From contig OY365815.1 in assembly GCA_959347315.1 (NCBI GenBank), positions 1 through 64,000 on the forward strand: 64,000 nucleotides of DNA, read 5' to 3'. Both the position numbers and the translations under genes were made by a program. The notes under the pieces were generated by a model. That model was not told the origin of the DNA, did no database searches, and saw only the letters and a list, made by a program, of their open reading frames with translations. The stretch is from Bimastos eiseni. Lineage: Eukaryota > Annelida > Clitellata > Crassiclitellata > Lumbricidae. Below are positions 33,818 through 49,009 of the stretch, in pieces; within the stretch, counting starts at the first letter, position 1; each line of letters opens with the position of its first letter.

Positions 33818-35538
33818 CCTAACCCTGACCCTGACCCTAGGCCCTGGCCAACAAACATCCATCATACATTAAGGACGCCTATGACTTCATAAACAGAATC
33901 AGAGACACTACAATAAAACCACACTATATCTTAGTCACAGGTGATGTCACAGCATTATATACGGATATGAACGTAGATAGAACCATCACTACTGTAAAAG
34001 AATTCTTCCGTAAAAATCCAAAAACCAACAGACTAGACGCTGAACTCTTAGAACTCCTGGAAACAGCAATGAAAACTGATGACTTCTTCTTTTGCAACAA
34101 ACTCTTTCCACAAATGTTTGGGACAGCTATGGGGTAAGAACCTTTGCACGTAACTTAGCAAACATGTACCTGGTAGAATTTGACCAAAAAGCAATGGAGG
34201 CCTTCCGCATTCACCCACTTGACTTCTTCCGGTTTCTTGACGATTATCTCCTTCATATGGCCCGGTACTGTCGAGGAGCTAAAACAATATGAGGCATTTC
34301 TAAATTCTTTAATCCCTGACATTACAGTAACCTTAACATACAATGACACTGAAATTAAACTTCCTTGACACAACGATTTCTAGATACACAGACCAGGACA
34401 CGACTACACTGCAGACGAGAGTTTTTTTTTTAAACAGACAGACACGCACCAATTACTGCACAGCTCATCATTCCATCCCAAACACACATTCACTGGCATT
34501 CTGAAATCCCAAATTTTAAGATTTAAGAGATTATCTTCATTTAATTTAGAACGGACTTCTATTACTCATGTAAGACACTATTTGACAGTCCGTTACACAG
34601 AGGATATATAGCAAACGACTACTAAGGGAAACTAAGACTAACACATGGACTAGACGTGAAAAGAGTCCTAAAACTAAGAACACCGATAACAATCTCCTCC
34701 CTCCCAGTAGTCATTCCGTACAACCCACTATCTATGCGCATATTTTATGAATGGAAGAAAATCCTCATGCAAGATAATAATACACTGCAGCATTACCGCA
34801 TAATACCAGCCCACTCTTGAAATAGGAACCTAAAAGCTCTACGTAAAAATAAGCCTATAAAACCCACGCAAAATACTAACATAGGTTCAAACCAATGTAA
34901 CACACCTTCATGCACACAATCATGCCCATACAAAACCGTCTCCAAAACCTACTCAAGCACATACACACGCCGCAAGTACACCATAATCAAGCGACTAGGC
35001 TGCCAAGGCACTAACACAATCTACCTAATAACTTGTAGCGCCTGCAACGAACAATACATAGACCACACACAAGGCAAAGTAGTAGAAGGCTTATTAGAAC
35101 ACATCCACATTATAACGAATCAGCATAATAACCCACTAGCAAACCACTTCAACTCAAACAACCACTCACTAGAAAATGTTACAGTTATGCCAACAGTCAC
35201 TGTTGCTGCATTAGAAATGGCTCTTTTCAGGCCAACAGTAATATAATAGGTAGGCCTTCTATGGGTTATTACGCTTATTTGTTATATTGTGGATGTGTTC
35301 TAATAGGCCTTCTGTTTGTCCTCATCAAACTCAGCAGCATCGGCACTGCATCGTCGTCATCATCATCCTCACCATCATCATCATCATCATCATCACCACC
35401 ACTACCACCCCAACCATTACCGCCATGATCACATCCACCTGCACCATTATCATATGCATCATCAGACCTCACCCGCCATCTGTGATTCTCCCATCAACGA
35501 ACTGTGCCCGTGCTCAACAATCACCTCATGATTCGACA
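33818..35538 (+). mobile_element. Array copy G
   Basis: RT has extra bases (GACGATTATCTCC, GAAATTAAACTT and a T run near 34423). Endonuclease stopped by TGA (CACTCTTGAAAT, about 34813). The 3' hairpin is damaged (CTCATGATT), unlike most copies. Confidence 0.85.
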
Positions 35539-36484
35539 CCTAACCCTGACCATGACCCAAGGCCCTGGCCAACAAACATCCATCATACATTAAGGACGCC
35601 TATGACTTCATAAACAGAATCAGAGACACTACAATAAAACCACACTATATCTTAGTCACAGGTGATGTCACAGCATTATATACAGATATGAACGTAGATA
35701 GAACCATCACTACTGTAAAAGAATTCTTCCGTAAAAATCCAAAACTAACAGACTAGACGCTGAACTCTTAGAACTCCTGGAAATAGCGATGAAAACTGAT
35801 GACTTCTCCTTCTGCAACAAATTCTTCCCACAAATGTTTGGAACAGCTATGGGGGAAGAACCTTTGCACGTAACTTAGCAAACATGTACCTGGTAGAATT
35901 TGACCAAAAAGCAATGGAGGCCTTCCACATTCACCCACTTGACTTCTTCCGGCTTCTTGACGATATCTCTTTCATATGGCCCGGTACTGTCGAGGAGCTA
36001 AAACAATATGAGGCATTTCTAAATTCTTTAATCCCTGACATTACAGTAACCTTAACATACAATGACACTGAAATATTACCTTCCTTGACACAACGATTTC
36101 TAGATACACAGACCAGGACAGGGCTACACTGCAGACGAGAGTTTATTTTAAACAGACAGACACGCACCAATTACTGCACAGCTCATCATTCCATCCCAAA
36201 CACACATTCACTGGTACTCTGAAATCACAAATTTTAAGATTTAAGAGATTATCTTCATTTAATTTTGAACGGACTTCGATTACTCATGTAAGACACTATT
36301 TGACAGTCCGTTACACAGAGGATATATAGCAAACGACTACTAAGGGAAACTAAGACTAACACATGGACCAGACGTGAAAAGAGTCCTAAAACTAAGAACA
36401 CCGATAACAATCTCCTCCCTCCCAGTAGTCATTCCGTACAACCCACTATCTAGGCGCATATTATATGAATGGAAGAAAATCCTC
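35539..36484 (+). mobile_element. Array copy H: short, RT only
   Basis: 946 bp. RT part 2 is at 35884-36222. Endonuclease and 3' UTR are missing through the same ATCCTC/TGACCCTGACCC junction as in copies A and N. The spacer is CCCTGACCATGACCC. Confidence 0.85.
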
Positions 36485-38196
36485 TGACCCTGACCCTAGG
36501 CCCTGGCCAACAAACATCCATCATACATAAAGGACGCCTATGACTTCATAAACAGAATCAGAGACACTACAATAAAACCACACTATAACTTACTCACTGG
36601 TGATGTCACAGCATTATATACAGATATGAACGTAGATAGAACCATACCTACTGTAAAAGAATTCTTCCGTAAAAATCCAAAAACTAACAGACTAGACGCT
36701 GAACTCTTAGAACTCCTGGAAATAGCAATGAAAACTGATGACTTCTCCTTCTGCAACAAATTCTTCCCACAAATGTTTGGGACAGCCATGGGGTAAGAAC
36801 CTTTGCACGTAACTTAGCAAACATGTACCTGGTAGAATTTGACCAAAAAGCAATGGAGGCCTTCCACATTCACCCACTTGACTTCTTCCGGTTTCTTGAC
36901 GATATCTCCTTCATATGGCCCGGTACTGTCGAGGAGCTAAAACAATATGAGGCATTTCTAAATTCTTTAATCCCTGACATTACAGTAACCTTAAGATACA
37001 ATGACACTGAAATTAACTTCCTTGACACAACGATTTCTAGATACACACCCAGGACAAGACTAAACTGCAGACGAGAGTTTATTTTAAACAGACAGACACG
37101 CACCAATTACTGCACAGCTCATCATTCCATCCCAAACACACATTCACGGGCATTCTGAAATCCCAAATTTTAAGATTTAAGAGATTATCTTCATTTAATT
37201 TAGAACGGACTTCGATTACTCATGTAAGACACTATTTGACAGTCCGTTACACAGAAGATATATGGCAAACGACTACTAAAGGAAACTAAGACTAACACAT
37301 GGACCAGACGTGAAAAGAGTCCTAAAACTAAGAACACCGATAACAATCTCCTCCCTCCCAGTAGTCATTCCGTACAACCCACTATCTATGCGCATATTTT
37401 ATGAATGGAAAAAAATGCCTCATGCAAGATAATAATACACTGCAGCATTACCGCATAATACCAGCCCACTCTAGAAGTAGGAACCTAAAAGAATTACTAG
37501 CTCCACGTAAAAATAAGCCTATAAAACCCACGCAAAATACTAACATAGGTTCAAACAAATGTAACACACCTTCATGCACACAATCATGCCCATACGCAAC
37601 AGTCTCCAAAACATACTCAAGCACATACACACGCCGCAAGTACTCCATAATCAAGCGACTAGGCTGCCAAGGCACTAACACAATCTACCTAATAACTTGT
37701 AGCGCCTGCAACGAACAATACATAGACCACACACAAGGCAAAGTAGTAGAAGGCCTATCAGAACACATCCACAATATAACGAATCAGCATAATAACCCAC
37801 TAGCAAACCACTTCAACTCAAACAACCACTCACTAGAAAATGTTACAGTTATGCCAACAGTCACTGTTGCTGCATTAGAAATGGCTCTTTTCAGGCCAAC
37901 AGTAACATAATAGGTAGGCCTTCTCTTGGTTATTTCGCTTATTTGTTATATTGTGGATGTGTTCTAATAGGCCTTCTATTCGTCCTCATCAAACTCAGCA
38001 GCATCGGCATTGCATCGACGTCATCATCATCCTCACCATCATCATCATCATCACCACCACTACCACCCCAACCATTACCGCCATGATCACATCCACCAGC
38101 ACCATTATCATATGCATCATCAGACCTCACCCGCCATCTGTGATTCTCCCATCAACGAACTGTGCCCGTCCTCAACAATCACCTCGTGATTCCACA
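36485..38196 (+). mobile_element. Array copy I
   Basis: RT part 2 at 36823-37158, with a 2-base loss at ACACACCCAGG. Endonuclease open at 37401-37910. The 3' block has GTGATTCCAC. Confidence 0.85.
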
Positions 38197-39900
38197 CCTA
38201 ACCCTGACCCTGACCCTAGGCCCTGGCCAACAAACATCCATCATACATTCAGGACGCCTATGACTTCATAAACAGAATCAGAGACACTACAATAAAACCA
38301 CACTATATCTTAGTCACAGGTGATGTCACAGCATTATATACAGATATGAACGTAGATAGAACCATCACTACTGTGAAACAATTCTTCCGTAAAAATCCAA
38401 AAACTAACAGACTAGACGCTGAACTCTTAGAACTCCTGGAAATAGCAATGAAAACTGATGACTTCTCCTTCTGCAACAAACTCTTTCCACAAATGTTTGG
38501 GACAGCCATGGGGTAAGAACCTTTGCACGTAACTTAGCAAACATGTACCTGGTAGAATTTGACCAAAAAGCAATGGAGGCCTTCCGCATTCACCCACTTG
38601 ACTTCTTCCGGTTTCTTGACGATATCTCCTTCATATGGCCCGGTACTGTCGAGGAGCTAAAACAATATGAGGCATTTCTAAATTCTTTAATCCCTGACAT
38701 TACAGTAACCTTAACATACAATGACACTGAAATATTAACTTCCTTGACACAACGATTTCTAGATACACAGACCAGGACAGGACTACACTGCAGACGAGAG
38801 TTTATTTTAAATAGACAGACACGCACCAATTACTGCACAGCTCATCATTCCATCCCAAACACACATTCACTGGCATTCTGAAATCTTAAATTTTAAGATT
38901 TAAGAGATTAACTTCATTTAATTTAGAACGGACTTCGATTACTCATGTAAGACACTATTTGACAGTCCCATACACAGAGGATATATAGCAAACGACTACT
39001 AAGTGAAACTAAGACTAACACATGGACCAGACGTGAAGAGTCCTAAAACTAAGAACACCGATAACAATCTCCTCCCTCCTAGTAGTCATTCCGTACAACA
39101 CACTATCTATGCGCATATTTTATGAATGGAAGAAAATCCTCTATATGCCATACCGCATAATACCAGCCCACTCTAGAAATAGTAACCTAAAAAAAATTTA
39201 CTGGCTCCACGTAAAAATAAGCCTATAAAACCCACGCAAAATACTAACATAGGTTCAAACCAATGTAACACACCTTCATGCACACAATCATGCCCATACA
39301 TAACAGTCTCCAAAACATACTCAAGCACATACACACGCCGCAAGTACACCATAATCAAGCGACTAGGCTGCCAAGGCACTAACACAATCTACCTAATAAC
39401 TTGTAGCGCCTGCAACGATCAATGCATAGACCACACACAAGGCAAGGTTCTAGAAGGTCTATCAGAACACATCCACAATATAACGAATCAGCATAATAAC
39501 CCACTAGCAAACCACTTCAACTCAAACAACCACTCACTAGAAAATGTTACAGTTATGCCAACAGTCACTGTTGCTGCATTAGAAATGGCTCTTTTCAGGC
39601 CAACAGTAACATAATAGGTAGGCCTTCTCTGGGTTATTACGCTTATTTGTTATATTGTGGATGTGTTCTAATAGGCCTTCTATTCGTCCTCATCAAACTC
39701 AGCAGCATCGGCACTGCATCGACGTCATCATCATCCTCACCATCATCATCATCATCACCACCACTACCACCCCAACCATTACCGCCATGATCACATCCAC
39801 CAGCACCATTATCATATGCATCATCAGACCTCACCCGCCATCTGTGATTCTCCCATCAACGAACTGTGTCCGTGCTCAACAATCACCTCGTGACTCGACA
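38197..39900 (+). mobile_element. Array copy J
   Basis: RT part 2 at 38543-38881 (ATATTAAC frame change). The start of the endonuclease is disrupted by a deletion at ATCCTCTATATGCC (about 39140) and an A run at 39187. The 3' half retains QYIDHT-type sequence with ATCAATGCATAG changes. The hairpin has GTGACT. Confidence 0.85.
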
Positions 39901-41647
39901 CCTAACCCTGACCCTGACCCTAGGCCCTGGCCAACAAACATCCATCATACATTCAGGACGCCTATGACTTCATATACAGAATCAGAGACACTACAATAAA
40001 ACCACACTATATCTTAGTCACAGGTGATGTCACAGCATTATATACAGATATGAACGTAGATAGAACCATCACTACTGTAAAAGGATTCTTCCGTAAAAAT
40101 CCAAAAACTAACAGACTAGACGCTGAACTCTTAGAACACCTGGAAATAGCAATGAAAACTGATGACTTCTCCATCTGCAAAAAACTCTTCCCACAAATGT
40201 TTGGGACAGCTATGGGGGAAGAACCTTTGCACGTAACTTAGCAAACATGTACCTGGTAGAATTTGACCAAAAAGCAATGGAGGCATTCCACATTCACCCA
40301 CTTGACTTTTTCAGGTTTCTTGACGATATCTTCTTCATATGGCCCGGTACTGTCGAGGAGCTAAAACAATATGAGGCATTTCTAAATTCTTTAATCCCTG
40401 ACATTACAGTAACCTTAACATACAATGACACTGAAATTAACTTCCTTGACACAACGATTTCTAGATACACAGACCAGGACAGGACTACACTGCAGACGAG
40501 AGTTTATTTTAAACAGACAGACACGCACCAATTACTGCACAGCTCATCATTCCATCCCAAACACACATTCACTGGCATTCTGAAATCCCAAATTTTAAGA
40601 TTTAAGAGATTATCTTCATTTAATTTAGAACGGACTTCGATTACTCATGTAAGACACTATTTGACAGTCCGTTACACAGAGGATATATAGCAAACGACTA
40701 CTAAGGGAAACTAAGACTAACACATGGACCAGACGTGAAAAGAGTCCTAAAACTAAGAACACCGATAACAATCTCCTCCCTCCCAGTAGTCATTCCGTAC
40801 AACCCACTATCTATGCGCATATTTTATGAATGGAAGAAAATCCTCATGCAAGATAATAATACACTGCAGCATTACCGCATAATACCAGCCCACTCTAGAA
40901 ATAGGAACCTAAAAGAATTACTAGCTCCATGTAAAAATAAGCCTATAAAACCCACGCAAAATACTAACATAGGTTCAAACAAATGTAACACACCTTCATG
41001 CACACAATCATGCCCATACATAACAGTCTCCAAAACATACTCAAGCACATACACACGCCGCAAGTACACCATAATCAAGCGACTAGGCTGCCAAGGCACT
41101 AACACAATCTGCCTAATAACTTGTAGCGCCTGCAACGAACAATACATAGACCACACACAAGGCAAAGTAGTAGAAGGCCTATTAGAACACATCCACAATA
41201 TAACGAATCAGCATAATAACCCACTAGCAAACCACTTCAACTCAAACAACCACTCACTAGAAAATGTTACAGTTATGCCAACAGTCACTGTTGCTGCATT
41301 AGAAATGGCTCTTTTCAGGCCAACAGTAATATAATAGGTAGGCCTTCTGTGGGTTATTACGCTTATTTGTTATATTGTGGATGTGTCCTAATAGGCCTTC
41401 TATTCGTCCTCATCAAACTCAGCAGCATCGGCACTGCATCGTCGTCATCATCATCCTCACCATCATCATCATCATCATCATCATCATAATCATTATCATC
41501 ATCATCATCACCACCACCCCAACCATTACCGCCATGATCACATCCACCAGCATCAATATCATTAGCATCATCAGACCTCACCCGCCATCTGTGATTCTCC
41601 CATCAACGAACTGTGTCCGTGCTCAACAATCACCTCGTGACTCGACA
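39901..41647 (+). mobile_element. Array copy K
   Basis: RT parts at 40050-40241 and 40247-40690, with family changes KGFFRKNP, LEHLEIAM and DDIFFIW shared with S and T. Endonuclease open at 40735-41334 with LAPCKNKPIK and TICLITC, changes shared only with copy V. Long ATC tract with ATAATC interruption. Confidence 0.85.
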
Positions 41648-43236
41648 CCTAACCCTGACCCTGACCCTAGGCCCTGGCCAACAAACATCCATCATACATT
41701 CAGGACGCCTATGACTTCATATACAGAATCAGAGACACTACAATAAAACCAAACTATATCTTAGTCACAGGTGATGTCACAGCATTATATACAGATATGA
41801 ACGTAGATAGAACCATCACTACTGTAAAAGAATTCTTCCGTAAAAATCCAAAAACTAACAGACCAGACGCTGAACTCTTAGAACTCCTGGAAATAGCAAT
41901 GAAAACTGATGACTTCTCCTTCTGCAACAAACTCTTCCCACAAATGTTTGGGACAGCTATGAGGGAAGAACCTTTGCACGTTACTTAGCAAACATGTACC
42001 TGGTAGAATTTGACCAAAAAGCAATGGAGGCCTTCCACATTCACCCACTTGACTTCTTCCGGTTTCTTGACGATATCTCCTTCATATGACCCGGTACTGT
42101 CGAGGAGCTAAAACAATATGAGGCATTTCTAAAATCTTTAATCACTGACATTACAGTAACCTTAACATACAATGACACTGAAATATTAACTTCCTTGACA
42201 AAACGACTTCTAGATACACAGTCCAGGACAGGACTACACTGCAGACGAGAGTTTATTTTAAACAGACAGACACGCACCATTTACTGCACAGCTCATCATT
42301 CCATCCCAAACACACATTCACTGGCATTCTGAAATCCCAAATTTTAAGATTTAAGAGATTATCTTCATTTAATTTAGAACGGACTTCGATTACTCATGTA
42401 AGACACTATTTGACAGTCCGTTACACAGAGGATATATAGCAAACGACTACTAAGAGAAACTAAGACTAACACATGGACCAGACGTGAAAAGGGTCCTAAA
42501 ACTAAGAACACCGATAACAAACTCCTCCCTCCTAGTAGTCATTCCGTACAACCCACTATCTATGCGCATATTTTATGAATGGAAGAAATTCCTCATGCAA
42601 GATAATAATACACTGCAGCATTACCGCATAATACCAGCCCACACTAGAAATAGGAACCTAAAAGAATTACTAGCTCCACGTAAAAATAAGCCTATAAAAC
42701 ACACGCAAAATACTAACATAGGTTCAAACAAATGTAACACACCTTCATGCACACAATCATGCCCATACGCAACAGTCTCCAAAACATACTCAACCACATA
42801 CACACGCCGCAAGTACACCATAATCAAGCGACTAGGCTGCCAAGGCACTAACACAATCTACCTAATAACTTGTAGCGCCTGCAACGAACAATATATAGAC
42901 CACACACAAGGCAAAGCAGTAGAAGGCCTATTAGAACACATCCACAATATAACGAATCAGCATAATAACCCACTAGCAAACCACTTCAACTCAAACAACT
43001 ACTCACTAGAAAATGTTACAGTTATGCCAACAGTCACTGTTGCTGCATTAGAAATGGCTCTTTTCAGGCCAACAGTAATATAATAGGTAGGCCTTCTGTG
43101 GGTTATTACGCTTATTTGTTATATTGTGGATGTGTTCTAATAGGCGTTCTATTCGTCCTCATCAAACTCAGCAGCATCGGCACTGCATCGTCGTCATCAT
43201 CATCCTCACCATCATCATCATCATCATCATCATCAT

Positions 43237-43268
<32 letters not shown>

Positions 43269-43402
43269 CCACCCCAACCATTACCGCCATGCTCACATCC
43301 ACCAGCACCATTATCATATGCATCATCTGACCTCACCCGCCATCTGTGATTCTCCCATCAACGAACTGTGCCCGTGCTCAACAATCACCTCGTGATTCGA
43401 CG
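41648..43402 (+). mobile_element. Array copy L
   Basis: RT part 1 at 41797-41988 (motif B AMREE). RT part 2 is interrupted by TGA in ATATGACCC after motif C (42088), as in W and Y. Endonuclease open at 42484-43083. Confidence 0.85.
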
Positions 43403-45153
43403 CCTAACCCTGACCCTGACCCTAGGCCCTGGCCAACAAACATCCATCATACATTAAGGACGCATATGACTTCATAAACAGAATCAGAGACACCACAATA
43501 AAACCACACTATATCTTAGTCACAGGTGATGTAACAGCATTATATACAGATATGAACGTAGATAGAACCATCACTACTGTAAAAGAATTCTTCCGTAAAA
43601 ATCCAAAAACCAACAGACTAGACGCTGAACTCTTAGAACTCCTGGAAATAGCAATGAAAACTGATGACTTCTCCTTCTGCAACAAACTCTTCCCACAAAT
43701 GTTTCGGACAGCTATGAGGGAAGAACCATTGCACGTAACTTAGCAAACATGTACCTGTTAGAATTTGACCAAAAAGCAATGGAGGCCTTCCACATTCACC
43801 CACTTGACTTCTTCCGGATTCTTGACGATATCTCCTTTATATGGCCCGGTACTGTCGAGGAGCTAAAACAATATGAGGCATTTCTAAATTCTTTAATCCC
43901 TGACATTACAGTAACCTTAACATACAATGACACTGATATTAACTTCCTTGACACAACGATTTCTAGATACACAGACCAGGACAGGACTACACTGCAGACG
44001 AGAGTTTATTTTAAACAGACAGACACGCACCAATTACTGCACAGCTCATCATTCCATCCCAAACACACATTCACTACCATTCTGAAATGGCTTATTTTAA
44101 GATTTAAGAGATTGTCTTCATTTAATTTAGAACGGACTTCGATTACTCATGTAAGACACTATTTGACAGTCCGATACACAGAGGATATAGCAAACGACTA
44201 CTAAGGGAAACTAAGACTAACACATGGACCAGACGTGAAAAGAGTCCTAAAACTAAGAACACCGATAACAAACTCCTCCCTCCCAGTAGTCATTCCGTAC
44301 AACCCACTATCTATGCGCATATTTTATGAATGGAAGAAATTCCTCATGCAAGATAATAATACACTGCAGCATTACCGCATAATACCAGCCCACTCTAGAA
44401 ATAGGAACCTAAAAGAATTACTAGCTCCACGTAAAAATAAGCCTATAAAACACACGCAAAATACTAACATAGGTTCAAACAAATGTAACACACCTTCATG
44501 CACACAATCATGCCCATACGCAACAGTCTCCAAAACATACTCAACCACATACACACGCCGCAAGTACACCATAATCAAGCGACTAGGCTGCCAAGGCACT
44601 AACACAATCTACCTAATAACTTGTAGCGCCTGCAACGAACAATATATAGACCACACACAAGGCAAAGCAGTAGAAGGCCTATTAGAACACATCCACAATA
44701 TAACGAATCAGCATAATAACCCACTAACAAACCACTTCAACTCAAACAACCACTCACTAGAAAATGTTACAGTTATGCCAACAGTCACTGTTGCTGCATT
44801 AGAAATGGCTCTTTTCAGGCCAACAGTAATATAATAGGTAGGCCATCTGCAAGTTATTACGCTTATTTGTTATATTGTGGATGTGTTCTAATAGGCGTTC
44901 TATTCGTCCTCATCAAACTCAGCAGCATGGGCACTGCATCGTCGTCATCATCATCCTCACCATCATCATCATCATCATCATCATCATAATCATCATCATC
45001 ATCATTATCATCATCATCACCACCCCAACCATTACCGCCATGCTCACATCCACCAGCACCATTATCATATGCATCATCAGACCTCACCCGCCATCTGTGA
45101 TTCTCCCATCAACGAACTGTGCCCGTGCTCAACAATCACCTCGTGATTCGACG
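43403..45153 (+). mobile_element. Array copy M
   Basis: RT parts at 43552-43743 and 43749-44204 (MYLLEFDQ, FFRILDD, ending EDIANDY because of a 2-base loss shared with N and X). Endonuclease open at 44235-44834. Confidence 0.85.
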
Positions 45154-46096
45154 CCTAACCCTGACCCTGACCCTAGGCCCTGGCCAACAAACATCCATCA
45201 TACATTAAGGACGCATATGACTTCATAAACAGAATCAGAGACCCCACAATAAAACCACACTATATCTTAGTCACAGGTGATGTAACAGCATTACATACAG
45301 ATATGAACGTAGATAGAACCATCACTACTGTAAAAGAATTCTTCCGTAAAAATCCAAAAACCAAAAGACTAGACGCTGAACTCTTAGAACTCCTGGAAAT
45401 AGCAATGAAAACTGATGACTTCTCCTTCTGCAACAAACTCTTCCCACAAATGTTTCGGACAGCTATGAGGGAAGAACCATTGTACGTAACTTAGCAAACA
45501 TGTACCTGCTAGAATTTGACCAAAAAGCAATGGAGGCCTTCCACATTCACCCACTTGACTTCTTCCGGATTCTTGACGATATCTCCTTTATATGGCCCGG
45601 TACTGTCGAGGAGCTAAAACAATATGAGGCATTTCTAAATTCTTTAATCCCTGACATTACAGTAACCTTAACATACAATGACACTGATATTAACTTCCTT
45701 GACACAACGATTTCTAGATACACAGACCAGGACAGGACTACACTGCAGACGAGAGTTTATTTTAAACAGACAGACACGCACCAATTACTGCACAGCTCAT
45801 CATTCCATCCCAAACACACATTCACTACCATTCTGAAATGGCAAATTTTAAGATTTAAGAGATTATCTTCATTTAATTTAGAACGAACTTCGATTACTCA
45901 TGTAAGACACTATTTGACAGTCCGATACACAGAGGATATAGCAAACGACTACTAAGGGAAACTAAGACTAACACATGGACCAGACGTGAAAAGAGTCCTA
46001 AAACTAAGAACACCGAAAACAATCTCCTCCCTCCCAGTAGTCGTTCCGTACAACCCACTATCTATGCGCATATTTTATGAATGGAAGAAAATCCTC
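45154..46096 (+). mobile_element. Array copy N: short, RT only
   Basis: 943 bp, RT parts at 45303-45494 and 45500-45955, sister to M. It ends at the recurrent ATCCTC/TGACCCTGACCC junction. Confidence 0.85.
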
Positions 46097-47290
46097 TGAC
46101 CCTGACCCTAGGCCTCGGCCAACAAACATCCATCATACATTAAGGACGCCTATGACTTCATAAACAGAATCAGAGACACTACAATAAAACCACACTATAT
46201 CTTAGTCACAGGTGATGTCACAGCATTATATACAGATATGAACGTAGATAGAACCATCACTACTGTAAAAGAATTCTTCCGTAAAAATCCAAAAATCAAC
46301 AGACTAGACGCTGAACTCTTAGAACTCCTGGAAATAGCAATGAAAACTGATGACTTCTCCTTCTGCAAAAAACTCTTCCCACAAATGTTTCGGACAGCTA
46401 TGAGGGAAGAACCTTTGCACGTAACTTAGCAAACATGTACCTGTTAGAATTTGACCAAAAAGCAATGGAGGCCTTCCACAGTCACCCACTTGACTTCTTC
46501 AGGTTTCTTGACGATATCTCCTTTATATGGCCCGGTACTGTCGAGGAGCTAAAACAATATGAGGCTTTTCTAAATTCTTTAATCCCTGACATTACAGTAA
46601 CCTTAACATACAATGACACTGAAATTAACTTCCTTGACACAACGATTTCTAGATATACAGATCAGGACAGGACTACACTGCCATACATAACAGTCTCCAA
46701 AACATACTCAACCACATACACACGCCGCAAGTACACCATAATCAAGCGACTAGGCTGCCAAGGCAATAACACAATCTACCTAATAACTTGTAGCGCCTGC
46801 AACGAACAATACATAGACCACACACAAGGCAAAGTAGTAGAAGGCCTATTAGAGCACATCCACAATATAACGAATCAGCATAATAACCCACTAGCAAACC
46901 ACTTCAACTCAAACAACCACTTACTAGAAAATGTTACAGTTATGCCAACAGTCACTGTTGCTGCATTAGAAATGGCTCTTTTCAGGCCAACAGTAATATA
47001 ATAGGTAGGCCATCTGTAAGTTAACTCACTTATTTGTTATATTGTGGATGTGTTCTAATAGGCCTTCTATTCGTCCTTATCAAACTCAGCAGCATCGGCA
47101 CTGCATCGTCGTCATCATCATCCCCACCATCATCATCATCATCATCATCATCACCACCACCCCAACCATTACCGCCATGATCACATCCACCAGCACCATT
47201 ATCATAAGCATCATCAGACCTCACCCGCCATCTGTGATTCTCCCATCAACGAACTGTGCCCGTCCTCAACAATCACCTCGTGATTCGACA
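46097..47290 (+). mobile_element. Array copy O: internal deletion fusing RT to endonuclease
   Basis: 1,194 bp. RT part 1 at 46238-46429. At 46681 the RT (DRTTL) is joined in frame to the endonuclease (PYITVSKTYS), giving a 188-codon frame (46435-47001) with motif C and the YID core but no thumb and no Cys linker. Confidence 0.85.
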
Positions 47291-49009
47291 CATAACCCTG
47301 ACCCTGACCCTAGGCCCTGGCCAACAAACATCCATCATACATTCAGGACGCCTATTACTTCATAAACAGAATCAGAGACACTACAATAAAACCACACTAT
47401 ATCTTAGTCACAGGTGATGTCACAGCATTATATACAGATATGAACGTAGATAGAACCATCACTACTGTAAAAGAATTCTTCCGTAAAAATCCAAAACTAA
47501 CAGACTAGACGCTGAACTCTTAGAACTCCTGGAAATAGCAATGAAAACTGATGGCTTCTCCTTCTGCAACAGACTCTTCCCACAAATGTTTGGGACAGCT
47601 ATGGGGGAAGAACCTTTGCACGTAACTTAGCAAACATGTACCTGGTAGAATTTGACCAAAAAGCAATGGAGGCCTTCCACATTCACCCACTTGACTTCTT
47701 CCGGTTTCTTGACGATATCTCCTTTATATGGCCCGGTACTGTCGAGGAGCTAAAACAATATGAGGCATTTCTAAATTCTTTAATCCCTGACATTACAGTA
47801 ACCTTAACATACAATGACACTGAAATTAACTTCCTTGACACAACGATTTCTAGATACACAGACCAGGACAGGACTACACTGCAGACGAGAGTTTATTTTA
47901 AACAGACAGACACGCACCAATTACTGCACAGCTCATCATTCCATCGCAAACACACATTCACTGGCATTCTGAAATCCCAAATTTTAAGATTTAAGAGATT
48001 ATCTTCATTTAATTTAGAACGAACTTCGATTACTCATGTAAGACACTATTTGACAGTCCGTTACACAGAGGATATAAAGCAAACGACTACTAAGAGAAAC
48101 TAAGACTAACACATGGACCAGACGTGAAAAGAGTCCTAAAACTAAGAACATCGATAACAATCTCCTCCCTCCCAGTAGTCATTCCGTACAACCCACTATC
48201 TATGCGCATATTTTATGAATGGAAGAAAATCCTCATGCAAGATAATAATACACTGCAGCATTACCGCATAATACCAGCCCACTCTAGAAATAGGAACCTA
48301 AAAGAATTACTAGCTCCACGTAAAAATAAGCCTATAAAACCCACGCAAAATACTAACATAGGTTCAAACAAATGTAACACACCTTCATGCACACAATCAT
48401 GCCCATACATAACAGTCTCCAAAACATACTCAAGCACATACACATGCCGAAAGTACACCATAATCAAGCGACTAGGCTGCCAAGGCACTAACACAATCTA
48501 CCTAATAACTTGTAGCGCCTGCAACGAACAATACATAGACCACACACAGGGCAAAGTAGTAGAAGGCCTATTAGAACACATCCACAATATAACGAATGAG
48601 CATAATAACCCACTAGCAAACCACTTCAACTCAAACAACCACTCACTAGAAAATGTTACAGTTATGCCAACAGTCACTGTTGCTGCATTAGAAATGGCTC
48701 TTTTCAGGCCAACAGTAATATAATAGGTAGGCCATCTGCAAGTTATTACGCTTATTTGTTATATTGTGGATGTGTTCTAATAGGCCTTCTATTCGTCCTC
48801 ATCAAACTCAGCAGCATCGGCACTGCATCGTCGTCATCATCATCCTCACCATCATCATCATCATCATCATCACCACCACCCCAACCATTACCGCCATGAT
48901 CACATCCACCAGTACCATTATCATATGCATCATCAGACCTCACCCGCCATCTGTGATTCTACCATCAACGAACTGTGCCCGTGCTCAACAATCACCTCGT
49001 GATTCGACA
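47291..49009 (+). mobile_element. Array copy P
   Basis: Spacer begins CATAACCC. RT part 2 at 47636-48103 runs on because TATATAG is TATAAAG. GATGGC replaces GATGAC before motif B, as in R. Endonuclease open at 48124-48723. Confidence 0.85.
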
